DNA from: Pseudomonas lactucae
GTDB lineage: Bacteria > Pseudomonadota > Gammaproteobacteria > Pseudomonadales > Pseudomonadaceae
Direction of reading: 5' to 3'
Length of the DNA: 64,000 bases
NCBI RefSeq assembly: GCF_016937615.1
Contig: NZ_JAFHKI010000032.1
Coordinates: 1-64,000, forward strand
A program made the position numbers and the translations under genes. Shown here piece by piece: positions 25,579-34,237 of the stretch; within the stretch, counting starts at the first letter, position 1, and each line of letters begins with the position of its first letter. The notes beneath the pieces are model-generated. The model was not told the origin of the DNA. It made no database searches and saw only the letters and a program-made list of their open reading frames with translations.

Positions 25579-26543
25579 ATGTCGACGAACCACCACACCT
25601 CCCGCGTTTTCGCCATCGCCCTGATCGCCTTGTTGCTGGGCGCCGGTGGCTTCGGTTATTGGCGCTCCACCCAGGACCGCCTGCCGGAAGGCTTGAGCAT
25701 GGGCAACGGCCGTCTGGAGTCCACCGAAGTGCAGATCGCCGCCAAGATTCCGGGGCGCTTGGCCGAAGTGCGGGTGGACGAAGGCGACAAGGTACTCAAG
25801 GGCCAACTGCTCGCGCGCATGGACACCCGCACCCTGGAAGCCCAGCGCGCCCAGGCCGAAGCCGAAGTGCTGCGCGCCAAGGAAAACTTCGCCGCCGCCC
25901 AAGCCAATGTGCAACTGCGCCAGAGTGAGCAATTGCTGGCCAACCAGGAGCTCAAGCGCACCCAGGAGCTGTACAAGCGCGGCTTCGCCAGCAGCCAATT
26001 GATCGACCAGCAGCAAGCGCGGCAGAACACCGGCAACGCCGCCGTGATCGCCGCCCAAGCCCAGGTCAATTCGGTGAAGGCCGCCATCGGTGCCGCCCAG
26101 GCCCAGGTCGCCCAACTCACCAGCGAAATCGACGACAGCAGCCTGCGTGCGCCCATCGACGGGATTATCCAGCTGCGCCTGGCCGAGCCCGGCGAAGTGC
26201 TCGGCGCGGGCGGGCGCGTGTTGCTGCTGATTGACCCCGACGATCAGTACATGAACCTCTACCTGCCGGCATCCGTCGCCGGGCGCCTGACCGTCGGCAA
26301 TGACGCGCGGATTCTGCTCGACGCTCTGCCCGACCAGCCGCTGCCGGCGAAAATCAGCTTTGTCGCCGCCAAATCGCAGTTCACCCCCAAGGAAGTGGAA
26401 ACCCGCGACGAGCGCCAGAAACTGGTGTTTCGCGTCAAACTGCGCCTGACCCAACCCAGTGCCGTGCCCCAGGCCAAGCCCGGCATGCCGGGCGCGGTTA
26501 CGTGCGCACGGCTGAGATCGACTGGCCGGCCAACCTGCAATGA
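25579..26543 (+). pseudogene. HlyD-family membrane fusion protein (YhiI-like), frame broken near its 3' end
   Basis: Periplasmic adaptor for the ABC exporter encoded by the next two genes. One N-terminal membrane anchor (about 9-26) is followed by a biotinyl-like segment, a long alanine/glutamine-rich coiled coil (about 85-190) and a second lipoyl half. Near 26496-26498 one G seems to be missing. As written, the frame leaves the family sequence after PGMPGA and runs on to 26658 inside the next gene. Adding one base yields the ending GYVRTAEIDWPANLQ and a TGA that overlaps the rbbA ATG as ATGA, 321 aa in total, so a sequencing error is likely. Confidence 0.85.
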
Positions 26544-29257
26544 CCGGCCTGGCGCTGCACGCCACCGGTATCCAGCACCACTATGGCCAGCAACAGGCAC
26601 TGATCAACATCGCTTTCAGCCTGCCCGCCGGCACGCGCTGCGGGCTGATCGGCCCTGACGGTGCGGGCAAGTCGAGCCTGCTGGGGTTGATCGCCGGGGT
26701 CAAAAAGCTCCAGGCGGGCCAATTGGAGGTGCTCGGGGGCGCCATCCAGGACCGTCGCCATCGCAATAGCCTGTACCCGCGCATTGCCTTTATGCCCCAG
26801 GGTTTGGGCGGCAACCTGTACCCCGAGCTGTCGATCAGCGAGAACATCCGTTTCTTCGCCACGCTGTTCGGCCTGTCCAGGGCCGACTGCGACCAGCGCA
26901 TGCACAACCTGCTGCTGGCCACCGACCTGGCGCGCTTTGCCGAGCGCCCGGCGGGCAAACTCTCGGGCGGCATGAAACAGAAACTCGGCCTGTGCTGCGC
27001 GCTGATCCACGACCCGGACTTGCTGATCCTTGATGAGCCCACCACCGGCGTCGATCCGTTATCGCGCCGACGCTTCTGGGAGCTGGTTGACAGCGTACGC
27101 AGCGAACGTCCGCAACTGACGCTGCTGGTGGCCACGGCCTACATGGAAGAAGCCGAGCAATTCGAACATTGCCTGATGCTCGACCGCGGCAAGCTGATCG
27201 CCAACGGTCTCAGCCGCGAACTGGCAGCGGCGACGCCCAGCGGCAAACTGGACGAAGCCTTCACCCACTTCCAGGGCGACAGCGCCCACGATAACCAGCC
27301 GCTGGTGATACCGCCACGCGAAGGCGGTACAGCTGATATCGCCATCGAAGCCCACGACCTGACGTTGCGCTTCGGTGACTTCACCGCCGTCAACCAGGTC
27401 AGCTTTGCCATCGGCCGGGGCGAGATCTTCGGCTTCCTCGGCTCCAACGGCTGCGGCAAGACCACCACCATGAAAGTCCTCACCGGACTGATGCCGGCCA
27501 CCGAAGGCAGCGCGACGCTGCTGGGCAACCCGGTGAACGCCAAGGACCTGGCCACCCGCAAGCGCGTGGGGTTCATGTCCCAGAGTTTTTCGCTGTATGG
27601 CGAACTCAGCGTGCGCCAGAACCTGGTGCTGCATGCGCAACTGTTCGACCTGCCCAAGGCCGACAGCGGCCCGCGTATCGACCAACTGATCCAGCGCTTT
27701 GACCTTGGCACGGTGGCCGAGCAACCTTCCGGCGAGTTGCCGCTGGGCCTGCGCCAGCGTTTGTCCCTGGCCGTGGCCGTGCTGCACCGTCCGGAAGTGC
27801 TGATCCTTGATGAGCCCACATCAGGCGTCGACCCGGCGGCGCGGGATGATTTCTGGCGATTGCTGGTCGAGTTGTCCCGTGAGCAAGGCGTGACCATCTT
27901 CCTGTCCACTCACTTCATGAACGAAGCCCAGCGCTGCGACCGCATCTCCTTGATGCACGCGGGCAAGGTGTTGGCGTGCGACACGCCAGATGCCTTGCAA
28001 CAGCAGTTCCACGGCGACACCCTGGAAGCCGCGTTCGTCACGTGCCTGGAACAGGCTCAAGGCGAAACCGAACCCAGCGCGCCCACCCAGACCGTCAGCG
28101 AAGCCGGCCCCCCGCCCACCGGCAAACGCGGTTTCAGCCTCTCTCGCCTGTTGGCCGTGGCCAGCCGCGAAGGCAAAGAACTGCTGCGCGACAAAGTGCG
28201 CATGGCCTTCGCCCTGCTCGGGGCGATGTTCATGATGGTGATCTTCGGCTATGGCATTTCCCTGGACGTGGAAAACCTGGCCTTCGCTGTCTACGACCAG
28301 GACCAGACCCCACAAAGCCGCGCCTACCTGGAAGCCTTCCGCAGCTCGCGCTACTTCGCCGAGCAGGCACCGATCCAGGACACCAATGAGCTGCACCGAC
28401 GCCTGCAACGCTCGGAAATCAAATTGGCCCTGGAGATCCCACCCGGATTTGGCCGTGACCTCTACGCCGGTCGCCAACCCACCGTCGCCGCCTGGCTCGA
28501 CGGCGGCATGCCGTTTCGCGCGGAGACCAGCCGCAACTACGTAGAGGCCGTGCACCAGGGCAACCTGCAGCAACTGGCCGAACTGAGCAGCCTGCCGCGC
28601 AGCCCCCAAGCCGCCGCAAGGCTGGAGACCCGCTTTCGCTATAACCAGGACGTGGTCAGCGTGAACGCCATCGGCCCAGGCGTGATGGCACTGATCCTCG
28701 CATTTATCCCCGCGATGCTCACCGCCTTGGGCATCGTGCGTGAGAAAGAACTTGGCTCGATCACCAACTTCTACGCCACGCCGCTGACAAGGCTCGAGTT
28801 CCTGCTGGGCAAACAGGCGCCGTACCTGGCCGTGAGCCTGATCAACCTGGCGCTGCTGGTGGCGATGAACCGCTGGTTGTTCGGCGTACCGTTCAAGGGC
28901 AGCGGCCTGACACTGGCGTTCGGTGGCCTGCTGTACGTGTTGGCCACCACCAGCATGGGCCTGCTGATTTCCGCGTTCACCCGCACCCAGATCGCGGCGA
29001 TCCTTGGCACCATGATCATTACCAGCCTGCCGACCATCCAGTTCTCCGGGCTGATCGTGCCGCGCTCTTCCCTGGAAGGCGCGGCCGCGTTGATGGGTAC
29101 GCTGTTTCCGGCGGGGCACTTCCTGGATATCGCGGTAGGTACCTTCACCAAGGCCCTGGACCTGCGTCAATTGTGGCCACAATGCCTGGCGCTGTTCGGG
29201 TTTTTCGTCGGGTTTACCGGGCTCAGCCTGGCGATGCTCAAGAAGCAGGAGGCCTGA
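26540..29257 (+). CDS. rbbA: ribosome-associated ATPase/putative ABC transporter RbbA
   Basis: 905-aa fusion of two ABC ATPase domains and an ABC-2 membrane domain. The first ATPase (about 1-235) has Walker A GPDGAGKSS (38-46) and signature KLSGGMKQKL. The second (about 265-500) has Walker A GSNGCGKTTT near residue 302, but a degenerate signature, ELPLGLRQRLSLA. The C-terminal half has one membrane helix near 560 and a bundle from about 690 to 900. The 5' end overlaps the HlyD-type gene and the 3' end overlaps the permease gene. The E. coli homologue has been linked to ribosomes, while the operon looks like an exporter. Confidence 0.92.
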   Translation: MTGLALHATGIQHHYGQQQALINIAFSLPAGTRCGLIGPDGAGKSSLLGLIAGVKKLQAGQLEVLGGAIQDRRHRNSLYPRIAFMPQGLGGNLYPELSISENIRFFATLFGLSRADCDQRMHNLLLATDLARFAERPAGKLSGGMKQKLGLCCALIHDPDLLILDEPTTGVDPLSRRRFWELVDSVRSERPQLTLLVATAYMEEAEQFEHCLMLDRGKLIANGLSRELAAATPSGKLDEAFTHFQGDSAHDNQPLVIPPREGGTADIAIEAHDLTLRFGDFTAVNQVSFAIGRGEIFGFLGSNGCGKTTTMKVLTGLMPATEGSATLLGNPVNAKDLATRKRVGFMSQSFSLYGELSVRQNLVLHAQLFDLPKADSGPRIDQLIQRFDLGTVAEQPSGELPLGLRQRLSLAVAVLHRPEVLILDEPTSGVDPAARDDFWRLLVELSREQGVTIFLSTHFMNEAQRCDRISLMHAGKVLACDTPDALQQQFHGDTLEAAFVTCLEQAQGETEPSAPTQTVSEAGPPPTGKRGFSLSRLLAVASREGKELLRDKVRMAFALLGAMFMMVIFGYGISLDVENLAFAVYDQDQTPQSRAYLEAFRSSRYFAEQAPIQDTNELHRRLQRSEIKLALEIPPGFGRDLYAGRQPTVAAWLDGGMPFRAETSRNYVEAVHQGNLQQLAELSSLPRSPQAAARLETRFRYNQDVVSVNAIGPGVMALILAFIPAMLTALGIVREKELGSITNFYATPLTRLEFLLGKQAPYLAVSLINLALLVAMNRWLFGVPFKGSGLTLAFGGLLYVLATTSMGLLISAFTRTQIAAILGTMIITSLPTIQFSGLIVPRSSLEGAAALMGTLFPAGHFLDIAVGTFTKALDLRQLWPQCLALFGFFVGFTGLSLAMLKKQEA

Positions 29258-30375
29258 TGTATAAGGTCGCGCATATCCTGCGCCTGGGAATCAAGGAACT
29301 TACCAGCCTGCGCCATGACAGCGTGTTGCTGCTGTTTCTGATCTACGCCTTCAGCGTCGCCATCTACATGCCCGCCGCCGGCTCGGTGATCGGCGTGCAC
29401 AACGCCAGCGTGGCGTTTGTCGATGAAGACCACAGCACACTCTCGCGGCAGATGGCCGAAGCGCTGCAGCCGCCCGAATTCCAACCACCGGCGCCGCTGG
29501 CCTACGACCAGTTGGACAAGGTAATGGACAGCGGCCAGTACACCTTCGTGATCAACGTGCCGGCCAATTTCCAGGCCGACCTGCTGGCAGGCCGCCAGCC
29601 GGCGGTGCAGGTCAACGTCGACGCCACGGCGATGAGCCAGGCGTTCATGGGCGCCGGGTACATCGGCCGGATATTCCAGCGCCAATTGCTGGACTACGGC
29701 GGCCAGGCCGATACCGCCGCCAAGGCCCCGGCGTTACTGACCACGCGGGCGCTGTTCAATACCAACCTGGAAGGCGGCTGGCTCCTGGCGGTGATCCAGA
29801 TCGTCAACAACATCACGATCCTCGCGATCGTGTTGACCGGCACTGCATTGTTGCGCGAACGCGAGCACGGCACTCTCGATCACTTGCTGGTGCTGCCGCT
29901 GACCGCGCTGGAAATCATGCTGGCGAAAATCTGGAGCAACATGCTGGTGGTGGTGCTGTGTACGTGGGTATCCTTGGAGGTGGTGGTCAAAGGCTTGCTC
30001 GGCGTGCCGCTGGCCGGGTCGCTGAGCCTGTTTCTGTTGGTGACCGCGCTGTATCTGTTTGCCAGCACGGCCCTGGGCATATTCCTCGCCACCCTCGCCC
30101 GCTCGACGCCGCAATTCGGCTTGCTGGCGATCCCGGTGATCATCCCCATGCTGTTGCTCTCCGGCGGCAGTACACCGCTGGACAGCATGCCCGAATGGTT
30201 GCAGTGGGTGATGCAGGGCTCGCCGTCGACGCACTTTGTGAGCTTGAGTGCGGCGATTCTGTTCCGGGATGCGGGCGTCAGCGTGGTGTGGCCGGATATG
30301 CTGGCGCTGGCTGCGATTGGTTTGCTGTGCTTTGCCGTGGCGCTGGCCAGGTTCCGCAAAAGCCTGGCGTCCTGA
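29257..30375 (+). CDS. ABC-2 type permease (YhhJ-like)
   Basis: 372-aa inner-membrane permease. One N-terminal membrane helix (about 22-42) is followed by a large periplasmic loop and five to six helices from about 170 to 370, the classic ABC-2 layout with the conserved LVLPLTALEIMLAKIWSN loop. The ATG shares its A with the rbbA TGA, showing translational coupling. With the HlyD-type protein and RbbA it forms a three-gene export system, equivalent to yhiI-rbbA-yhhJ of E. coli. The substrate is unknown. Confidence 0.92.
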   Translation: MYKVAHILRLGIKELTSLRHDSVLLLFLIYAFSVAIYMPAAGSVIGVHNASVAFVDEDHSTLSRQMAEALQPPEFQPPAPLAYDQLDKVMDSGQYTFVINVPANFQADLLAGRQPAVQVNVDATAMSQAFMGAGYIGRIFQRQLLDYGGQADTAAKAPALLTTRALFNTNLEGGWLLAVIQIVNNITILAIVLTGTALLREREHGTLDHLLVLPLTALEIMLAKIWSNMLVVVLCTWVSLEVVVKGLLGVPLAGSLSLFLLVTALYLFASTALGIFLATLARSTPQFGLLAIPVIIPMLLLSGGSTPLDSMPEWLQWVMQGSPSTHFVSLSAAILFRDAGVSVVWPDMLALAAIGLLCFAVALARFRKSLAS

Positions 30376-30475
30376 GCGGGAAACACCCGGACTCATACCT
30401 GTCCGAACGGCCAGTCGTCGTGCTTGGCCAACTTTGACAGAATCCGGGTTTTGCCTGTTCGCAAGGACGTCCCGC

Positions 30476-32479
30476 GTGCCCCTGCTCACCAGCACTTACA
30501 AACCGGCCATTGATGGCTTGCGTGCCATTGCGGTGCTCAGCGTCATCATCTTCCACCTGGACGCGTTCAGCCTATTGCCGGGCGGTTTTACCGGCGTCGA
30601 CATGTTCTTCGTGATTTCCGGTTACGTGATCAGCCAGTCACTTTGGGAGCGCCGCGACCTGAGCTTCGGCCATTACCTGGCGGACTTCTACCGGCGTCGC
30701 CTGCTGCGCATCATGCCGGCGCTGCTGACCGTGCTGTGTGTGAGTTTTGTGCTATCGGCGATGTTCATGCCGCGGTTCTGGCTCAGCGAGCTGATCGACC
30801 GCACGGGCCTGGCGGCATTCTTTGGCCTGAGCAATATCGTGCTGGCCTGGAACACAGACACCTACTTCTCTCCCAGTGCCGAGCTCAACCCCTACCTGCA
30901 CACATGGTCCCTTGGGGTTGAAGAACAGTTTTATGTGATATTCCCCGCCCTGTTCTTCCTATGGCTGCGCTACCGGCAACGGTCGGCGCTCGTGTGGGCG
31001 GTGCTGCCATCGATGGCGGTGGTTTCGCTGATTATCGGCGCCTATCAGGTACGCGCCGCGCCGCTGTCAGCGTTCTATCTGCTGCCTGGACGCTTCTGGG
31101 AGCTGGCCGCTGGCGCCATCTTGTTTCAAGCCATCGGCACGCGCGGGGTAACGCTCCGCCTCAATCGCCTCGCCCCCGCCATGCTCGCGGGTGGCCTCGG
31201 CCTGGTGCTGAGCGGTTTCCTGCTCGCCAACCCCGGGCAATTCCCGTTTCCCTGGGCCATGGTCACCGTGGCCGGATCACTGTTGATGATCGCCGGGATC
31301 GTACTGCGCGCCGACAGCGCCCCAGGCGCATTGCAACGTGTGCTGCAACATCCGTTGGCCACCTACGTCGGTCGATTGTCCTATTCGCTGTACCTGTGGC
31401 ATTGGCCGGTCATCGTCCTCCTGCGGTGGACCGTCGGGCTGGAGCTGCTGGCCGTGCAACTGCTTTACCCCGTGCTGGTGGCCCTGCTCGCGGCGGCGTC
31501 CTACCACGGGATAGAAACGCCGATCCGCAGCGGCAAGACGGCGCTGCAACGCAAGGCGTGGCTCACCTGTGTCTCAGGTCTGAGTATCACGGGCCTGCTG
31601 TGGCTGGGGGCGCTGTGGGTGTCGGCCAACCCATCGACCCTGTCACTCAGCCAGACCCGCGATACTTACACCTGGTATGCCTACAAACATTACCCAAGGG
31701 AAGACATTCAAAACATCGACGACCCTCGGTTGGCGGGACGACAGCTGTTCGTCATCGGCGATTCCCATGCGGCGGCGTACCGCACACTGTTAAAACTGGT
31801 CTCGCTGAAGCTCGGCATCACGGTAGTGGAATACGAGCAAGGCGGCTGCGCTGTCGTCAGCCTCATTGGCCCCGACCCCGCCCGCTGCGCAGCGGCGCGT
31901 GAAGCCCAACTCAAGGAAGTCGAGCGCCGGGCCAAACCTGGAGATGTGGTTTTCCTGGCCTCACTGCGCATGCCGGAGCTTGCCGGACGCGAGTGGCGCG
32001 AGGGTGAGGACGCCCTAATCGACAACGCCTTGGAAGAACTGACGGCCGAGACCATGGACGCTGCGCGAATCGCCGCTGACACCCTGTTGCGCCGCCTGCA
32101 GGCAGCGCAGCTCAAGGTGTTGATCGACGCGCCCAAACCATTGTTCAAGGCCGCGCCCAACCGCTGCTCGGACGGGTTCAACCGCATGAACCCGGTCTGT
32201 GCGCCGGGCCTGACAATGGCACGCGATCAACTTGAACGGCTGCGCGGGCCGCAGATGCAGCTTTTACAAACGTTGCAGGCTGATTTCCCGGCCCTCACCG
32301 TCTGGGACCCGTTGCCGCTGCTGTGCAGCGGCCCGATCTGCTCGGCCTATGACGAAAACGCCAGGCCGTTGTTCTTCGACTCAAACCACCTCAGTGGCCA
32401 TGGCAACCGTGTGCTTGAGCCGTCCTTCACCGCAATCTTGCTGAACATCTGGGGGGTGACGCCGCCGCTTACTGAATGA
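30476..32479 (+). CDS. acyltransferase 3 family membrane protein with C-terminal SGNH domain
   Basis: 667-aa OafA/YrhL-type O-acyltransferase. The N-terminal acyltransferase-3 part (about 1-370, ten or so helices) opens with YKPAIDGLRAIAVLSVIIFH, has the FFVISGYVIS motif, and carries HTWSLGVEEQFYV. A linker leads to a periplasmic SGNH esterase-like domain with GDSH near residue 427 and the catalytic Asp-His in DSNHLSGHG near 634. Such fusions acetylate O-antigen or exopolysaccharide. The start is a GTG at 30476 with AAGGA 8 nt upstream. The 3' end overlaps the opposite FliL-like gene by 11 bp. Confidence 0.9.
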   Translation: MPLLTSTYKPAIDGLRAIAVLSVIIFHLDAFSLLPGGFTGVDMFFVISGYVISQSLWERRDLSFGHYLADFYRRRLLRIMPALLTVLCVSFVLSAMFMPRFWLSELIDRTGLAAFFGLSNIVLAWNTDTYFSPSAELNPYLHTWSLGVEEQFYVIFPALFFLWLRYRQRSALVWAVLPSMAVVSLIIGAYQVRAAPLSAFYLLPGRFWELAAGAILFQAIGTRGVTLRLNRLAPAMLAGGLGLVLSGFLLANPGQFPFPWAMVTVAGSLLMIAGIVLRADSAPGALQRVLQHPLATYVGRLSYSLYLWHWPVIVLLRWTVGLELLAVQLLYPVLVALLAAASYHGIETPIRSGKTALQRKAWLTCVSGLSITGLLWLGALWVSANPSTLSLSQTRDTYTWYAYKHYPREDIQNIDDPRLAGRQLFVIGDSHAAAYRTLLKLVSLKLGITVVEYEQGGCAVVSLIGPDPARCAAAREAQLKEVERRAKPGDVVFLASLRMPELAGREWREGEDALIDNALEELTAETMDAARIAADTLLRRLQAAQLKVLIDAPKPLFKAAPNRCSDGFNRMNPVCAPGLTMARDQLERLRGPQMQLLQTLQADFPALTVWDPLPLLCSGPICSAYDENARPLFFDSNHLSGHGNRVLEPSFTAILLNIWGVTPPLTE

Positions 32480-32876
32480 TCAGGTTGTTGAACAACAGGT
32501 CCTCGACCACAGGTTTGCCGGTTTCGTCATTCATCAATTGCTGCGTTTGCTTCAGCGCTTCCTGGCGCAGCTTTTCCTTGCCCTCGACAGTGCTCATGGC
32601 CTCGCTGGTCTGCTGAGTAAACAGCGCCACCAACTGGTTACGAATCAACGGGTCGTTGGCTTTGACCAGCTTCGCCGCTTCCTCGCCGGTCACGCGCAGG
32701 GCGATATCGGCTTTGAACACCTTGAGTTTCGCCGTGCCATCCAGGCCATAGTTACCCACGAACGGCGGGCTCAGGCTGATATAGCTGACCTTCGGCGCCG
32801 CGCCTTCTTTGGCTTCTTCGGCCTGGGCTGCCATCGGCAAGGTCAGGGCCAGCATCAACAGGATCCACGCTTTCAC
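32469..32876 (-). CDS. FliL-like secreted/membrane protein
   Basis: 135-aa protein with an N-terminal signal or anchor (residues 1-19) and a FliL-type domain. YISLSPPFVGNYGLDGTAKLKVFKADIALRV opens the domain and the ending VEDLLFNNLIIQ is typical. It is not in a flagellar cluster and is one of the stand-alone FliL-like proteins seen in Pseudomonas. The start is GTG at 32876 with GAGGAA about 8 nt upstream. An overlapping ATG is in another frame. It converges with the acyltransferase gene. Confidence 0.82.
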   Translation of the reverse strand: MKAWILLMLALTLPMAAQAEEAKEGAAPKVSYISLSPPFVGNYGLDGTAKLKVFKADIALRVTGEEAAKLVKANDPLIRNQLVALFTQQTSEAMSTVEGKEKLRQEALKQTQQLMNDETGKPVVEDLLFNNLIIQ

Positions 32877-33026
32877 AGTTCATTCCTCGAATTCGGTTGC
32901 CGGGTAGCATAACGCTAGCAAGGCTGAGTACAAGCTTATGGCGACTTATCAGGCCCGGGCATGCTCGTTGACCCACGGACGTACCCTCCTACACTTATCG
33001 GCCAAGACACCAAAAGGAATAGCCCG

Positions 33027-34004
33027 ATGAAAGCTGTGCTGTGCAAAGCCTTCGGCCCCGCCGAAACCCTGGTGCTGGAAGAGATCGCCAGCCCTGCGAT
33101 CAAGAAGAACGAAATTCTGCTGAACGTGCACGCCGCCGGGGTGAATTTTCCGGACACGCTGATCATCGAGGGCAAATACCAGTTCAAGCCGCCCTTTCCG
33201 TTTTCGCCGGGTGGCGAAGCAGCGGGCGTGGTCAGCGAAGTGGGCGAAAAGGTCAGCCACCTCAAAGTCGGTGACCGGGTCATGGCGCTCACCGGCTGGG
33301 GCAGCTTCGCCGAGCAGGTCGCGGTGCCGGTCTATAACGTGCTGCCGATCCCGCCAAGCATGGAATTCAACATCGCCGCCGCCTTCAGCATGACCTACGG
33401 CACCTCAATGCACGCGCTGAAACAACGGGCCCACCTGCAACCCGGTGAAACCCTGCTGGTACTCGGCGCCTCCGGCGGCGTGGGCCTGGCCGCCGTGGAA
33501 ATCGGCAAGGCCATGGGCGCCCGCGTGATCGCCGCCGCCAGCAGCGCCGAGAAACTCGCCGTGGCCAAGGCCGCCGGTGCCGATGAGCTGATCAACTACA
33601 GCGAAACCAGCCTCAAGGATGAAATCAAGCGGCTCACCGACGGCAACGGCGCCGATGTAATCTACGACCCGGTCGGCGGCGACCTGTTTGACCAGGCCGT
33701 GCGCGCCATCGCGTGGAATGGCCGCTTGCTGGTGGTAGGTTTTGCCAGCGGGCGCATTCCCGAGCTGCCGGTTAACCTGGCGCTACTCAAGGGCGCAGCC
33801 GTGGTCGGGGTGTTCTGGGGCTCGTTTGCCCAGCGTCAGCCGCAGGACAATGCGGCAAACTTCCAGCAACTGTTCACTTGGTATGGCGAAGGCAAGCTCA
33901 AGCCACTGGTGTCGCAGGTGTATCCGCTGGAACAGGCCGCACAGGCTATTAACGATCTGGGGCAGCGCAAGGCTGTCGGCAAGGTCGTCGTCCAGACCCG
34001 CTAA
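33027..34004 (+). CDS. NADPH:quinone oxidoreductase-type MDR protein
   Basis: 325-aa zinc-free medium-chain dehydrogenase/reductase. The N-terminal GroES-like domain contains NVHAAGVNFPDTLIIEGKYQ, with no catalytic zinc cysteines. A Rossmann domain has the NADPH motif LGASGGVGLAAVEIGKAMGA near residue 150. It probably reduces quinones or enones in the cytoplasm with NADPH. The ATG at 33027 follows AAAGGAATAG. It lies upstream of glpT, separated by a REP element. Confidence 0.92.
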   Translation: MKAVLCKAFGPAETLVLEEIASPAIKKNEILLNVHAAGVNFPDTLIIEGKYQFKPPFPFSPGGEAAGVVSEVGEKVSHLKVGDRVMALTGWGSFAEQVAVPVYNVLPIPPSMEFNIAAAFSMTYGTSMHALKQRAHLQPGETLLVLGASGGVGLAAVEIGKAMGARVIAAASSAEKLAVAKAAGADELINYSETSLKDEIKRLTDGNGADVIYDPVGGDLFDQAVRAIAWNGRLLVVGFASGRIPELPVNLALLKGAAVVGVFWGSFAQRQPQDNAANFQQLFTWYGEGKLKPLVSQVYPLEQAAQAINDLGQRKAVGKVVVQTR

Positions 34005-34021
34005 ACGATGTGAAATGCGGT

Positions 34022-34058
34022 CACATGTGGGAGGGGGCTTGCCCCCTCCCACATTTGG
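34022..34058. repeat. REP element (perfect palindrome)
   Basis: ATGTGGGAGGGGG-CTTG-CCCCCTCCCACAT, a 13-bp perfect stem with a 4-nt loop immediately downstream of the quinone oxidoreductase gene. It may also act as a transcript-stabilising or terminating hairpin. Confidence 0.85.
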
Positions 34059-34110
34059 ATCTCCAGTGTCCCGCAGAACTCAATACCGGCCATGCCTTAC
34101 CTATTCGCGA

Positions 34111-34130
34111 CATGTTCATAAAAGAACATA
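34111..34130 (+). promoter_or_regulatory. GlpR-type operator 1 upstream of glpT
   Basis: CATGTTCATAAAAGAACATA contains the perfect inverted repeat ATGTTC-N6-GAACAT. This matches the DeoR-family GlpR consensus (WATGTTCGWTAWCGAACATW) in both arms. It lies 108 bp before the glpT start codon. Confidence 0.65.
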
Positions 34131-34172
34131 CATTTGCCAGCTTTTCCTGTGTTTGCGCTTAAGAGGCGATGC

Positions 34173-34192
34173 TATTTTCGGTAACGAAACTG
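34173..34192 (+). promoter_or_regulatory. GlpR-type operator 2 upstream of glpT
   Basis: TATTTTCGGTAACGAAACTG carries the palindromic core TTTCGGTAACGAAA, matching the central TTCGWTAWCGAA of the GlpR consensus. It is 46 bp before glpT, and a candidate -10 (TGTAACATT) lies just after it. Confidence 0.6.
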
Positions 34193-34237
34193 TAACATTC
34201 GCATCCGCAGTCAAAACAAGAAATCTGGAGCTCTTGA

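Noticed and set aside
27821..29182. Open frame of 453 codons opposite rbbA
   Set aside because: Antisense shadow. The rbbA frame has clear ABC motifs throughout.
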